From IMG/VR virus record IMGVR_UViG_3300034012_000426, positions 1 through 41,341 of that record: a stretch of DNA of 41,341 nt; one strand, given 5' to 3'. The DNA is from a virus. Below, in pieces: positions 7,333 to 15,010 of the stretch; positions within the stretch are counted from its first letter, which is position 1, and each line of letters starts with the position of its first letter. Made by a program: the position numbers and the translations under genes. The notes under the pieces are model-generated. The model made no database searches and was not told the DNA's origin. It saw nothing but the letters and a program-made list of their open reading frames with translations.

Positions 7333-8682
7333 CTAGTAGAGCCGAATGCCCGTGCTGCGTCCAGCGCCAGCGTGTAGCGGGTTGAACTCGCGCCACACCA
7401 GGTAGCCGAGCGCGTCGTTCATGTGGTCAAAGCCCGCGTCCTTGTCCGGCTCGCCCTTGTCGGTGTAGCACTGCAGCTCTAAGCATTCGATCACGCGACG
7501 GCAGCCCTGCGCCACCTGCAACCTGACCTGCCCTTTGCCGTTTTCCAGCAAAGCCTGAACAGCAGCCACCCGATCACGAACGGGAGGATTTGCTCGCGGC
7601 GACTGGTTGGACATGCCATAGCTCTCAAGGATCTGCACATCGGTCTGGCTTGCGTTGGTGCTGCGGTTGCCGCCGCTGGCGTCTGGGTAGGCGTACATCC
7701 GCCTATCGGGGTAACGCCTGACCACCTCCTGCGCCAGTGCGTCGGTGTCGTGGGCGCCGCTAATCTCATCAATTACCAGCAGGCTGCTGCCAAGCCTGAT
7801 AGCAATCACCGCCGACATGTTGCCAACGTTGAAGTCAACGCCAACCCTTAGCGGTTCGCGGTCAGTATCCGGCAGCTCGCTGACCACATGCTTAGCCCGG
7901 TCGAAACGGTCATACACCTGCCCAGTTGTCAGGTTGACAAACTCTCCGTCTAGGTACGCCCGCAGCAGGCTTGGGTCGTAGTTGGCTTCCAGCCGCTCGA
8001 TGAAATCCGGTGGCAGGTGCGGGTTGTCAACCGTGCGCATCTTGATCAGATGCCGGTCAGGCCTTGCTTTGGCCTCGTCGCTGCCGAAGGTGTTCCACAT
8101 CCACCGGAAGCCCTCTGGCGTCGATGCCGCACCAAACTGCCGGACATTGCCGCTGCGGAGTCGGCCAAGGATCTTTGGGAATGCCTTGTTGGCAATGCTG
8201 GGCGTCACGGTGTCGATCTCATCAGCCAGCACCCAGGCAAGGTTCAAACCGATGATGCGGCTCCAGTTCTCAAAGCTGCGGCACAGGATCTTGGTGTCAC
8301 CGCCCGGCAAGTGCAGCATGTACTCCGGCAGCGGGCTAGCCCTGAAGGTGTACGGGATGTCGTACGCCTCTAGGAATGCCTCGAAGTCCGTCTGCCAGAT
8401 GTCGCGGATCAGCGGTCCGGTCGGCTCCATGACGCAGCCAATAAAGCCCTGATTGACCGCTGCCAGCATCACGGCCTTAGCGCACAATGCCCTGGTCTTG
8501 CCAGCGCCGTAGCCAGCCGAGATGCCAAGGATCTGCGTTGCGGTGTCATCGACAAACGCAAGCTGCCCAGGGTGCAGGTCAGCACGGATGCGGGCAACTA
8601 AGTCACCCGTATCCTCTGGCGTCTGCTGCTGCATGAATGCAAGCAGCGGCACTGGTTCGCAGATGCCGCTGACGATGCTCAC
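7333..8682 (-). CDS. Large terminase subunit
   Basis: 449 residues, GTG start at 8682 overlapping the methyltransferase stop. ATPase domain: Walker A 'GISAGYGAGKT' at residues 53-63, Walker B 'WVLADEID' at 150-157, coupling motif 'GAASTPEG' near 184. Nuclease domain: 'GVDFNVGN' (Asp282), 'YPDASG' near 336 and 'FDHMNDALGY' near 422 give the three acidic residues of the RNase H-like fold. The enzyme translocates DNA into the prohead and cuts the concatemer. The order small terminase, methyltransferase, large terminase, portal is uninterrupted. Confidence 0.96.
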   Translation of the reverse strand: MSIVSGICEPVPLLAFMQQQTPEDTGDLVARIRADLHPGQLAFVDDTATQILGISAGYGAGKTRALCAKAVMLAAVNQGFIGCVMEPTGPLIRDIWQTDFEAFLEAYDIPYTFRASPLPEYMLHLPGGDTKILCRSFENWSRIIGLNLAWVLADEIDTVTPSIANKAFPKILGRLRSGNVRQFGAASTPEGFRWMWNTFGSDEAKARPDRHLIKMRTVDNPHLPPDFIERLEANYDPSLLRAYLDGEFVNLTTGQVYDRFDRAKHVVSELPDTDREPLRVGVDFNVGNMSAVIAIRLGSSLLVIDEISGAHDTDALAQEVVRRYPDRRMYAYPDASGGNRSTNASQTDVQILESYGMSNQSPRANPPVRDRVAAVQALLENGKGQVRLQVAQGCRRVIECLELQCYTDKGEPDKDAGFDHMNDALGYLVWREFNPLHAGAGRSTGIRLY

Positions 8683-9938
8683 AACAGCGTTCCCTGCATG
8701 TCAGTCGCCTGTACTCGCTGGCGCGCAATCTCCAGATACTCGGCCTCTCGCTCGATGCCGATAAACCGGAAGCCCTCGAGCACTGCAGCTTTGCCAGTGC
8801 TGCCGCTGCCCATGAACGGGTCCAGCACCACGCCGCCCGGTGGTGTCACCAGTCGGCACAGATAGCGCATCAGCTCGGTTGGCTTGACGGTCGGGTGCCC
8901 GTTGCCGTCGCCACGGTCAGACTTGCTGGCCTTGGCGCAGTAGAAGAAACGGGCGGCATCGCCCAGCAGCTCGCACGGCTCATCGCTGCCGTCATGGATC
9001 AGGTTCGCCGGCCAGCGGCCTTCTGGCTTTAGCTCCAGCACAGCCTCGCGGCGTCCGGCCTGCCGGCACTTATCGCTGGGGTTGTCGATGTTGGCCTGCG
9101 ATGGCTGCATCATGCGGCACGGTTCCGCGTGAGACACCCGACACCCATCCACGTTGATCGCCCCGGTGCCGTGCTCCAGCACGTTCGCCGCCACCGTGCC
9201 CATCAGCGGCTTGCGCGCCACCGTGATTGGCTCCAGTGCTGGCTTCAGCGCTGTGCCCCAGCCGGCCCATTGCTGCGCGGCAGGGGTCGCGGGGGCGGTG
9301 ATGTCCAGCGTGGTGCTGCTGCGGTCGTTGTCTTGGCCGGGTGCGACAGCTAGCACGGTCCCGCGCTGCTGCCCCACCACTTCGCGCTCGGCTGCCTCGA
9401 TGCTGTCGAACGGCAGCCCAAAGGTGTCGCGGATCAGGTTGAACTGATCAGGAGTTGGCAGATTGAAACCCAGCTCCCAGTTGGCCACGCAGCCAGTTAG
9501 CCCGCCAGTCTTGCTCGGGAACAGCGCCGCTACCTGCTTTTGCGTGATTCCGTGCTCAGTCCTCCACTTGCGGAACCACGGGCCGAACCATGCGACCGAT
9601 GCGCCACCGTGCTTGTCGATCGCCTTGCTCACATCCAGCGATTTCGGAAACCCCGACCCATACACCCACGCGATCATGTCGCGGATCTCAAAGCCGGCAT
9701 CCTCGATCTGCACCGCCATCCGGTGCTGCGTCCTGGTGCCCGCGAACGCCAGCAGGTGCCCGCCAGGCTTCAGCACCCGCAGCACCTCGCGCCACACCTC
9801 CACCGTGGGCACGTCGTAGTCCCACGCCTTGCCCATGAAGCTCAGCCCATACGGCGGATCCGTCACGCACGCATCCACGCTGCAGTCCGGCAGCTCGCGC
9901 AGCCGTTCTAAGCAGTCGCCGTGTAGTAACTGAATCAC
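8679..9938 (-). CDS. DNA methyltransferase with an inserted XRE-like HTH segment
   Basis: 419 residues, GTG start overlapping the small terminase stop. The catalytic motif 'DPPY' (residues 27-30) precedes the AdoMet-binding motif 'LDPFMGSGSTGKA' near residue 380, the order of beta-class N6-adenine/N4-cytosine methylases; DPPY favours N6-adenine. Between the halves, about residues 117-180, lies a segment resembling an XRE helix-turn-helix ('FRKWRTEHGITQKQVAALF', 'VANWELGFNLPTPDQF'), which may help target recognition. No matching restriction enzyme is adjacent, so this is an orphan methylase, perhaps for anti-restriction or for marking a packaging site. Confidence 0.92.
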   Translation of the reverse strand: MIQLLHGDCLERLRELPDCSVDACVTDPPYGLSFMGKAWDYDVPTVEVWREVLRVLKPGGHLLAFAGTRTQHRMAVQIEDAGFEIRDMIAWVYGSGFPKSLDVSKAIDKHGGASVAWFGPWFRKWRTEHGITQKQVAALFPSKTGGLTGCVANWELGFNLPTPDQFNLIRDTFGLPFDSIEAAEREVVGQQRGTVLAVAPGQDNDRSSTTLDITAPATPAAQQWAGWGTALKPALEPITVARKPLMGTVAANVLEHGTGAINVDGCRVSHAEPCRMMQPSQANIDNPSDKCRQAGRREAVLELKPEGRWPANLIHDGSDEPCELLGDAARFFYCAKASKSDRGDGNGHPTVKPTELMRYLCRLVTPPGGVVLDPFMGSGSTGKAAVLEGFRFIGIEREAEYLEIARQRVQATDMQGTLL

Positions 9939-10258
9939 GACATCTCAAACCGCAGCAGCCTGGCTTGCTTCTCTACTGCAGTCATGGCAAGGCCGACTTG
10001 ATTGTTCTCGCGTGCAATGCGCTCGTAATCTTGCAGCCGCGCTAAAGCAGCTTCAAGCCACTGAGGCCGCTCCAGCTCAGCGTCAAGCGCCATTAATTTA
10101 CGCGCTTCAGCCAAATAATCACGCACTTGACGTTCACTTATTCCCCACTTTTCGGAACCGTATTGAACAATTTGATTATGATTCCATGCACGCAAAAGTA
10201 ATCCATAAACCTCATTTACGCGGTTTTGGATCTCGTCTTTAGTGCTTTTACGCGCCAT
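9935..10258 (-). CDS. Small terminase subunit
   Basis: 107 residues. It begins MARKSTKDEIQNRVNEVYGL, followed by a helix-turn-helix ('EKWGISERQVRDYLAEARKL') and a helical oligomerisation region ('WLEAALARLQDYERIARENN', 'LAMTAVEKQARLL'). This is the typical small terminase arrangement: N-terminal DNA-binding HTH, central coiled coil and short C-terminal tail for contact with the large subunit. It would recognise the cos or pac site. It lies just upstream of the methyltransferase and large terminase, with four-base stop/start overlaps. Confidence 0.88.
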   Translation of the reverse strand: MARKSTKDEIQNRVNEVYGLLLRAWNHNQIVQYGSEKWGISERQVRDYLAEARKLMALDAELERPQWLEAALARLQDYERIARENNQVGLAMTAVEKQARLLRFEMS

Positions 10259-10262
10259 TGTA

Positions 10263-11303
10263 TTACTCCCGGATTTGAATCGGCATGATGAGATACGTCT
10301 GCTCTGTCATGCTAGTCGGCCTCAGCACGACTGGCGTTGTTGCACTATTGGCCGACATTGTAACAGTCTCCGCTTGCCGCATGGCTTTAAGGCCATCAAG
10401 CAGGTAATGCACGTTGAACGCCCATGCGCCGGCGGCGGTGCCTTCGTAGGTGATCAGCTCCTTGCCATTGTTGGCATCGGCCTCGGCGGTGATGGCCAGT
10501 GCGCCTGCGCCGGCGGTGAGCTTAACCACAGAGTTATGCGCCTCTGCAATCAGCGCGACGCGCTCTAGCGAACGGGCAAAGCGGTGCCGGTCCAGGGTCA
10601 TGGTGTGCTCAAAGCTGGCGGGCACCAACGCTGCCACGTTGGGATACTTGCCATCAAGGATGCGGCTGTAGATGGTGATGCCATCACCGGCATCGATGAC
10701 GGCCTGACCGGCTGCTGCTGCCACGGTGACGGTGCGGTCCTGCAGCAGCTTCATCGTGCTGGCGGGTAGCACCAGGTCAATGCCGTCTGGTAGCGCTACG
10801 GGGATACGCATGAGCCGGTGGCCGTCAGTGGCCTCCATGTAGCCGGCTGCCATGTGAATGCCGGAGAGCATGGCCTTGCTGATGTCTGTACTGCAACACG
10901 GCAGGCAGGCGCGTACACCGTCGGATAGCGATAGCTCAGCACCAGGTGCCTCTACAACCGGCATGGCGGGGTAATCCTCCGCATCCATCGCTGCAAGGCC
11001 GTAGGAGGCCCCACAGGCGCTCAGGAGCCCATCTGACAGGGTGAGGACCTCGCCATCCTCAAAGCGGCTTACAAGCCCCGCTAGCAGCCTGTGTGGCAAC
11101 GCGACGGTGCCAGATGCCTCTACAGCTGCGGGGACCGTAACGCTGATGCCAAGGTCCAGGTTGAAGCCGGTGATGGTCATGGTTGCGCCATCGGCAGCAA
11201 GCAGGCAGCAGCTCAAGATCGGGTGGCTGTTGCTGGTGCTGATGGCTGGGGCAATGGTGCGTAGCGCATGGGCGAGGTCGCCCTGTGTGGTAATGAGCTT
11301 CAT
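10263..11303 (-). CDS. dnaN: DNA polymerase III beta sliding clamp
   Basis: 346 residues from ATG 11303 (MKLITTQGDLAHALRTIAPA), chosen because it overlaps the upstream stop as ATGA and matches the family N-terminus. Three repeated clamp domains can be followed: 'SNSHPILSCCLLAA' in the first, 'GIHMAAGYMEATDGHRLM' in the second, 'YLLDGLKAM' and the ending 'TYLIMPIQIRE' in the third, the last being the classic C-terminal strand. The clamp would tether the host replicase to phage DNA. No DNA polymerase gene is seen, so it probably competes with or replaces the host clamp on host Pol III. Length is a little short of the roughly 366-residue E. coli protein. Confidence 0.93.
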   Translation of the reverse strand: MKLITTQGDLAHALRTIAPAISTSNSHPILSCCLLAADGATMTITGFNLDLGISVTVPAAVEASGTVALPHRLLAGLVSRFEDGEVLTLSDGLLSACGASYGLAAMDAEDYPAMPVVEAPGAELSLSDGVRACLPCCSTDISKAMLSGIHMAAGYMEATDGHRLMRIPVALPDGIDLVLPASTMKLLQDRTVTVAAAAGQAVIDAGDGITIYSRILDGKYPNVAALVPASFEHTMTLDRHRFARSLERVALIAEAHNSVVKLTAGAGALAITAEADANNGKELITYEGTAAGAWAFNVHYLLDGLKAMRQAETVTMSANSATTPVVLRPTSMTEQTYLIMPIQIRE

Positions 11304-11503
11304 TCGTGTAGGTGTGTGAGATACCAAGCAGCCTTGGCTAGGTCAATGTCGCCAGCCTTAAGCCTCTCGCGCCAGCAGTATTTCATAACATTGCCTTTGA
11401 TGTAACCGCGCCATTCCTCTGGTGTGAGTGCTGCGCGGATTGCATCAATGCATTCAATGCTGCTGCTGGTGTAGTGGCTTGGGTGGTCAACGGGATCCGA
11501 CAC
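11300..11503 (-). CDS. DUF3310 family protein
   Basis: 67 residues from GTG 11503. The core 'VDHPSHYTSSSIECIDAIRA', then 'GYIKGNVMKYCWRERLKAGD' and 'DLAKAAWYLTHL', is the DUF3310 signature (phage nucleotide kinase-like annotation in some databases). The frame is open further upstream, but those residues are low-complexity and antisense-like; the GTG starts right before the conserved VDHPSHY, so it is preferred. DUF3310 proteins are common in phage early regions; their exact function is not established. It ends in ATGA with the clamp gene. Confidence 0.85.
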   Translation of the reverse strand: MSDPVDHPSHYTSSSIECIDAIRAALTPEEWRGYIKGNVMKYCWRERLKAGDIDLAKAAWYLTHLHE

Positions 11504-11699
11504 TGGCCGCTTGGGTGAGGTAGAGGATGATGCGGTCGTAATCAGCAGCAAAGCTGGCGACCAATTCAGCGGGTATGGGCACGCCGTCATCGGTGGCATT
11601 ATCCACGACTGCGGCGGCATAAGCAAGTGCATGGTCCATGGTGTCGCTGAGGCGATTCAGGACTGGTTGCTGCTTGGGTGAGATGTTGACGAGATCCAT
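11487..11699 (-). CDS. Small acidic hypothetical protein
   Basis: 70 residues from ATG 11699 (MDLVNISPKQQPVLNRLSDT). Predicted to be mostly helical ('MDHALAYAAAVVDNA', 'LVASFAADYDRIILYLTQAA'), with no membrane segment or recognised motif. The start lies 43 bases inside the upstream ribbon-helix-helix gene and the end overlaps the DUF3310 gene by 17 bases, so it is embedded in a coupled cluster. Function unknown. Confidence 0.6.
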   Translation of the reverse strand: MDLVNISPKQQPVLNRLSDTMDHALAYAAAVVDNATDDGVPIPAELVASFAADYDRIILYLTQAASVGSR

Positions 11700-11932
11700 G
11701 TAACAACAAAAGCGGTGAGCTGTTCGACCATCCGTCGCGGAATGTCACCACGCAGGTAAGCGGTCGCATCGGACACTAGCCGGTGATAACCAGCAACGGT
11801 AAGGCCACTGTCGCAATTCGACACCAACGCCCTGCTGCGGATCAACTCCGCACGTGACACCCCAGCCGCTGCGGCCTGCTGGTCTAGTGCCAACAGGTCA
11901 GGCTCTTCAAAACGGACTTTGACTTCACGCAT
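11657..11932 (-). CDS. Ribbon-helix-helix (CopG-like) DNA-binding protein
   Basis: 91 residues. The N-terminal strand-helix-helix 'REVKVRFEEPDLLALDQQAA' and 'AGVSRAELIRSRAL' fits a ribbon-helix-helix fold, in which alternating residues of the first strand (V, V, F) face inward and K/R face DNA. The remaining part is helical ('AGYHRLVSDATAYLRG'). Such proteins usually act as dimeric repressors. It begins just after a repeat-rich spacer (11933-12219) that could hold its operator. Which gene it controls cannot be told from sequence. Confidence 0.65.
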   Translation of the reverse strand: MREVKVRFEEPDLLALDQQAAAAGVSRAELIRSRALVSNCDSGLTVAGYHRLVSDATAYLRGDIPRRMVEQLTAFVVTWISSTSHPSSNQS

Positions 11933-11964
11933 CAGGCGGGCTCCAAAGGCGGCAGATTAGGGCA

Positions 11965-12219
11965 TGTCCCACCCAAAACGCAGGTAGGGCAGAAGTGGGA
12001 CAAGGCAGTTCCCATGCAGCGCAGGCGTTCTCGGCATCCGTCCTACCTTCCTCTCCTACTCTTAAAGAGTAATAAAAAGAAGAGAAGGAAAGGGGCGCGT
12101 AGGGGATTCTGCGAAGTAGGTAGGACACTGGCAGGTAGGGATGATTGCCCCAAACCTCTTGCGCCGGAAAGGATCTCAGCGATTTTGAGGTAGGACACCA
12201 TCCCCACCTAGGTAGGACA
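11965..12219. repeat. Iteron-like cluster of GGTAGGACA-type repeats
   Basis: In this gene-free spacer, GGTAGGACA occurs at 12119-12127, 12189-12197 and 12211-12219. Near copies are GGTAGGGCA (11983), AGTGGGACA (11994) and GGTAGGGAT (12133); inverted forms are TGTCCCACC (11965) and CGTCCTACC (12039). The last direct copy abuts the primase stop. The spacer also carries the palindrome TACTCTTAAAGAGTA (12056-12070) and an A-rich purine run. Clustered repeats plus an A+T-rich tract beside a primase gene suggest a replication origin or an operator array. Confidence 0.55.
12056..12070. promoter_or_regulatory. Palindrome inside the iteron-like spacer
   Basis: TACTCTT-A-AAGAGTA is a perfect seven-base inverted repeat around a single central base. 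It is flanked by a pyrimidine-rich arm (ccttcctctcc) and a purine-rich arm (agaagagaaggaaagg) that form a longer imperfect inverted repeat. It could be an operator for a dimeric regulator such as the ribbon-helix-helix protein encoded downstream, or part of an origin. There is no U-run typical of an intrinsic terminator in either direction. Confidence 0.4.
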
Positions 12220-14262
12220 TCACCGCCGGTAGACGTAAGCCCTGCTTCCGCCGATACTGCCTCGGTAACGCCTGTAACCCAGCCGCTTGAGCACGTCCGC
12301 CACTTGCATCTGATCACCCCTGCTTTGGCGTTCAACGGGCTTTTTAATGGCATCGGTGAGCAACTTCTCAGTGGTAATGTCCGTAAGTGGATTCTTCTTT
12401 AACCAAGCTTCAATTTCAGCCTGCCAGGGATTGTCCACGACATAAGATTCGTTTTCGCTTGCAAGGAGGCGTTCCATGTCAGCAGGCAGGCGGCTGGTCT
12501 CACCATTGCGGTATGCAGCAACAGCGGCGGACCATATTGCATCACGCTCCAGTAATAGCGCGGCGGTGTCAATTTGGTCAGCCTGCGTCTTGGTTGTGGG
12601 TATGACCCAGAACCGCCGGTTGCCAGTTTCATCCACCAAAAAGCCGGTCGTTCGATTAGTAGTGCCAACAATAATTCCGCGCCTAGGGAATGCTTCAGTT
12701 GACTTGCCGTAAGGCACGCGGAACATATCAACCGCCTGCGATAGGAACGCTTTGACTTGACCGGCGTGCTTGCGATTGGTTACATGGTCAAGCTCTGCCC
12801 ACTCCATAATCCAAGAGCGGTGTAATACCATCAGGTCATCTTTTGAGCTGATGTCACCTAAGGCATCACTGAAGAAGTCACCGGCAAGGCAGTTCCAGAA
12901 TGATGACTTGTAAGCGCCTTGGTCGCCCATAATCACGCATGCTGTGTCGTGCTTGCAGCCAGGGTTGTAGGCACGAGCAACAGCACCGATCAGCGTGCGC
13001 TTTAGCATTTCGTCGTAGATGGTGCCTGGTGTGTCACTAGGTCGCAGGTAGCCAGTGGAAAGCGCTTCGATGTAAGCAGGCGCAACGGTTGCGGCAACCC
13101 GGTCGAGGTACTCGACAACCGGGTCATAAGGCGACTCGTTAGCCACCTGCACAATGCAGTCCAGGGCAACCTCCTTGGAGACCTTGTAACCCATCTCTGC
13201 CAGGGTGAGGTAAAACCGCTCGGCGCCTTCAATGGGAGCGCCGTCTACTTCAATGCGCTGGGTGAAGGTGTTGTAGCGGTAGGCGCTGTCGCCGTGCCGC
13301 AGCAGGTTCAGCAGCTCTGCAGCATTCATGGGCTGCAGTTGCGGGTTCACCGCTGACGGCGGCTGCTTGCTTGCAGGCCGCTCACGGCGGACAGGCTCAA
13401 GTTGCTGCCGGCCGCGCCAACCATCTTGCTTGGCTAGTTGACCAAGGGTGCCAAGGGTGATGCCACCGCCGGACTTGAAGCCACGCCACTTGTGTTCGCA
13501 GTCACCAGGCTTGAACTTGGATGACTGCGCTGACCAGTTGATCCAGTCAGCCAGCAGGGCATCGTCGACGCTGTGTAGCGCCATGCCCACCTCAAGCCAC
13601 TGGTCATAGTCATCAGCGCGGCTGGGTTGCAGCGCTTCGAGATATGACCGCGCCCGCGCTGTGTCGTCATTGCCGGCAGCAGTCATCAACGGCAACGGCG
13701 CCTGCACAGGCTGCCGTAGCATCCGCGCTAACAAATCCGCCGGTGCCTCAGCAATGTCCACATCGCTTGGCGATCGACCTGGCACCCAGCTATAGCCAGA
13801 GGTAAGCGGGTGCGCACCGGCAATGACGGACTGGCAGCCATCCCAGCGCAGCTCAACCTGTTCGGGCTTGCCTTCGCTGTCAATGACGCCAGTTTTGTAC
13901 TTACGAGTGCGGATGTCTGCCCAGTACTGCTGAGGCACTTGGTAAATGATCTGAAACCGCCCGTCGCGGCCACTGGTTACGGTCCAAGACTGCGGCAACG
14001 AGCTGACCGGGATGCCCCATTCATCGAACAACCGCGACGCGGACTTGCCGTCATGGTCAACGAACAGCAGGCCACCGCTAAGGGTGCCGCAACAAACGCC
14101 AATTGCCTTGGCGCGGCCAGACTTCAGCTCATTGCCAAGCTGAGCGCGAGTGATGTGGCCATCCTGCCAATCCTTGATGTATGGCCGTTTTTCGCCATCA
14201 ACTGGCACATAAGACCAGTCACGTGGCAGCTTCATGAGCTGCGCCAACAGGTCACTGCTCAT
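12220..14262 (-). CDS. Prim-Pol primase fused to VirE-type helicase
   Basis: 680 residues. Residues about 1-190 form a bifunctional primase/polymerase (Prim-Pol) domain: 'GEKRPYIKDWQ' and the metal-binding 'LFVDHDG' (Asp69, Asp71), with 'WTVTSGRDGRFQIIY' behind. Residues about 200-285 match a primase C-terminal linker domain ('DYDQWLEVGMALHS', 'HKWRGFK'). From about 400 a VirE/D5-like superfamily 3 helicase begins: Walker A 'GDQGAYKSS' at 446-454, then 'WIMEWAELD' and 'GTTNRTTGFLVDETGNRRFW'. It would unwind and prime phage DNA. The start overlaps the upstream regulator by four bases. Confidence 0.93.
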   Translation of the reverse strand: MSSDLLAQLMKLPRDWSYVPVDGEKRPYIKDWQDGHITRAQLGNELKSGRAKAIGVCCGTLSGGLLFVDHDGKSASRLFDEWGIPVSSLPQSWTVTSGRDGRFQIIYQVPQQYWADIRTRKYKTGVIDSEGKPEQVELRWDGCQSVIAGAHPLTSGYSWVPGRSPSDVDIAEAPADLLARMLRQPVQAPLPLMTAAGNDDTARARSYLEALQPSRADDYDQWLEVGMALHSVDDALLADWINWSAQSSKFKPGDCEHKWRGFKSGGGITLGTLGQLAKQDGWRGRQQLEPVRRERPASKQPPSAVNPQLQPMNAAELLNLLRHGDSAYRYNTFTQRIEVDGAPIEGAERFYLTLAEMGYKVSKEVALDCIVQVANESPYDPVVEYLDRVAATVAPAYIEALSTGYLRPSDTPGTIYDEMLKRTLIGAVARAYNPGCKHDTACVIMGDQGAYKSSFWNCLAGDFFSDALGDISSKDDLMVLHRSWIMEWAELDHVTNRKHAGQVKAFLSQAVDMFRVPYGKSTEAFPRRGIIVGTTNRTTGFLVDETGNRRFWVIPTTKTQADQIDTAALLLERDAIWSAAVAAYRNGETSRLPADMERLLASENESYVVDNPWQAEIEAWLKKNPLTDITTEKLLTDAIKKPVERQSRGDQMQVADVLKRLGYRRYRGSIGGSRAYVYRR

Positions 14263-14432
14263 GACTCGCGGCGTCCCGTAGCAGGCAGCAGGCCTTGCTT
14301 GTCAAGGCGCATGGCCTGCTCGACTACGAGTCGCAGCACGGCACTACGGGACAAGCCAGCGACGCGACGGGCATCAAGCCAAGCAAGCTGTTCAGCCGTG
14401 AACTGGACCGAAAGCGGGTGAGCTAGCTCCAT
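14259..14432 (-). CDS. Small ribbon-helix-helix protein leading the leftward operon
   Basis: 57 residues, ATG at 14432, stop overlapping the primase start (ATGA). The sequence 'HPLSVQFTAEQLAWLDARRV' then 'AGLSRSAVLRLVVEQAMRL' has the strand-helix-helix pattern of Arc/CopG-type DNA-binding proteins, with a typical 'SRSAVLR' second helix. As first gene of the leftward operon, next to the divergent start region, it is a natural candidate for an autoregulator of the early promoters. That role is inference. Confidence 0.75.
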   Translation of the reverse strand: MELAHPLSVQFTAEQLAWLDARRVAGLSRSAVLRLVVEQAMRLDKQGLLPATGRRES

Positions 14433-14500
14433 GGGTTTTAGCGGTGGGCTTGCGCAGCCTAGCGCTTTTTGCTAAGGTTGCAAGGCCACCAGCAGTGCCA
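14433..14500. promoter_or_regulatory. Divergent start region with weak promoter-like boxes
   Basis: This 68-base spacer separates the two divergent transcription units. On the minus strand TTGCAA, 16 bases, TAGGCT resembles a sigma-70 promoter for the leftward genes. On the plus strand TTGCGC, 17 bases, TAAGGT could serve the rightward genes. The two candidates overlap. Both are only partial matches, so the call rests mainly on the genome layout. Confidence 0.35.
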
Positions 14501-15010
14501 ATGACCAAATCAGTCCCATTACCACCTCTTGAGGTGATTACAGAACTTATTCAGTACGATCAGGAAACCGGATTTTTTTCTTGGAAAAAGGCTGCAGGAG
14601 GAAAAACTGCAGGAGCCGAAGCTGGTTGTATTGATGCCAATGGATACAAGCGCATCAGGATTAATGGCCGCAAATATCAAGCGCAAAGACTGGCTTGGCT
14701 ATTGGCGACAGGAGAAGACCCTGGCGACTTTCATGTTGACCACATTAATTCAAATCCAAGTGACAATTCATTTGTTAATCTTCGGTTGGCAAGTAATACA
14801 GAAAATGCCTGCAATCGCGGCGCTCCAAAAAATAGCAGCAGCGGCTACAAAGGCGTAAGCTGGAAAAAATCGAAAAACAAATGGAATGCGCAAATACAAT
14901 CAAATGGCGTAAAAAAGAATCTTGGATATTTTGATACGGCAGAGGATGCTCACGCCGCTTATTGCAAAGCATCTCAACAGTTGCACGGAGTTTTTGCTAG
15001 AGGATTATGA
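14501..15010 (+). CDS. HNH endonuclease with C-terminal AP2 domain (homing type)
   Basis: 169 residues from ATG 14501 (MTKSVPLPPLEVITELIQYD); an ATG at 14444 would add 19 low-quality residues. The HNH core spans about residues 55-105 ('KRIRINGRKYQAQRLAWLLA', 'HVDHINSNPSDNSFVNLRLA'), with the 'VDHI...N..N' metal and catalytic residues present. The C-terminal 55 residues ('SGYKGVSWKKSKNKWNAQIQ', 'NLGYFDTAEDAHAAYCKA') are an AP2/ERF-type DNA-binding domain. This pairing is typical of phage homing endonucleases. Its A-rich composition differs from its neighbours, which suggests transfer, yet its stop overlaps the helicase start. Confidence 0.92.
   Translation: MTKSVPLPPLEVITELIQYDQETGFFSWKKAAGGKTAGAEAGCIDANGYKRIRINGRKYQAQRLAWLLATGEDPGDFHVDHINSNPSDNSFVNLRLASNTENACNRGAPKNSSSGYKGVSWKKSKNKWNAQIQSNGVKKNLGYFDTAEDAHAAYCKASQQLHGVFARGL

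Noticed and set aside
11925-12353. A 142-codon minus-strand frame across the primase end and the repeat spacer
   Set aside because: It begins inside the primase gene in another frame, and its translation in the spacer mainly reflects the GGTAGGACA-type repeats.
11657-14432. Ribbon-helix-helix proteins as antitoxins of toxin-antitoxin pairs
   Set aside because: No adjacent gene resembles a RelE, MazF, PIN or other toxin; the neighbours are replication genes.
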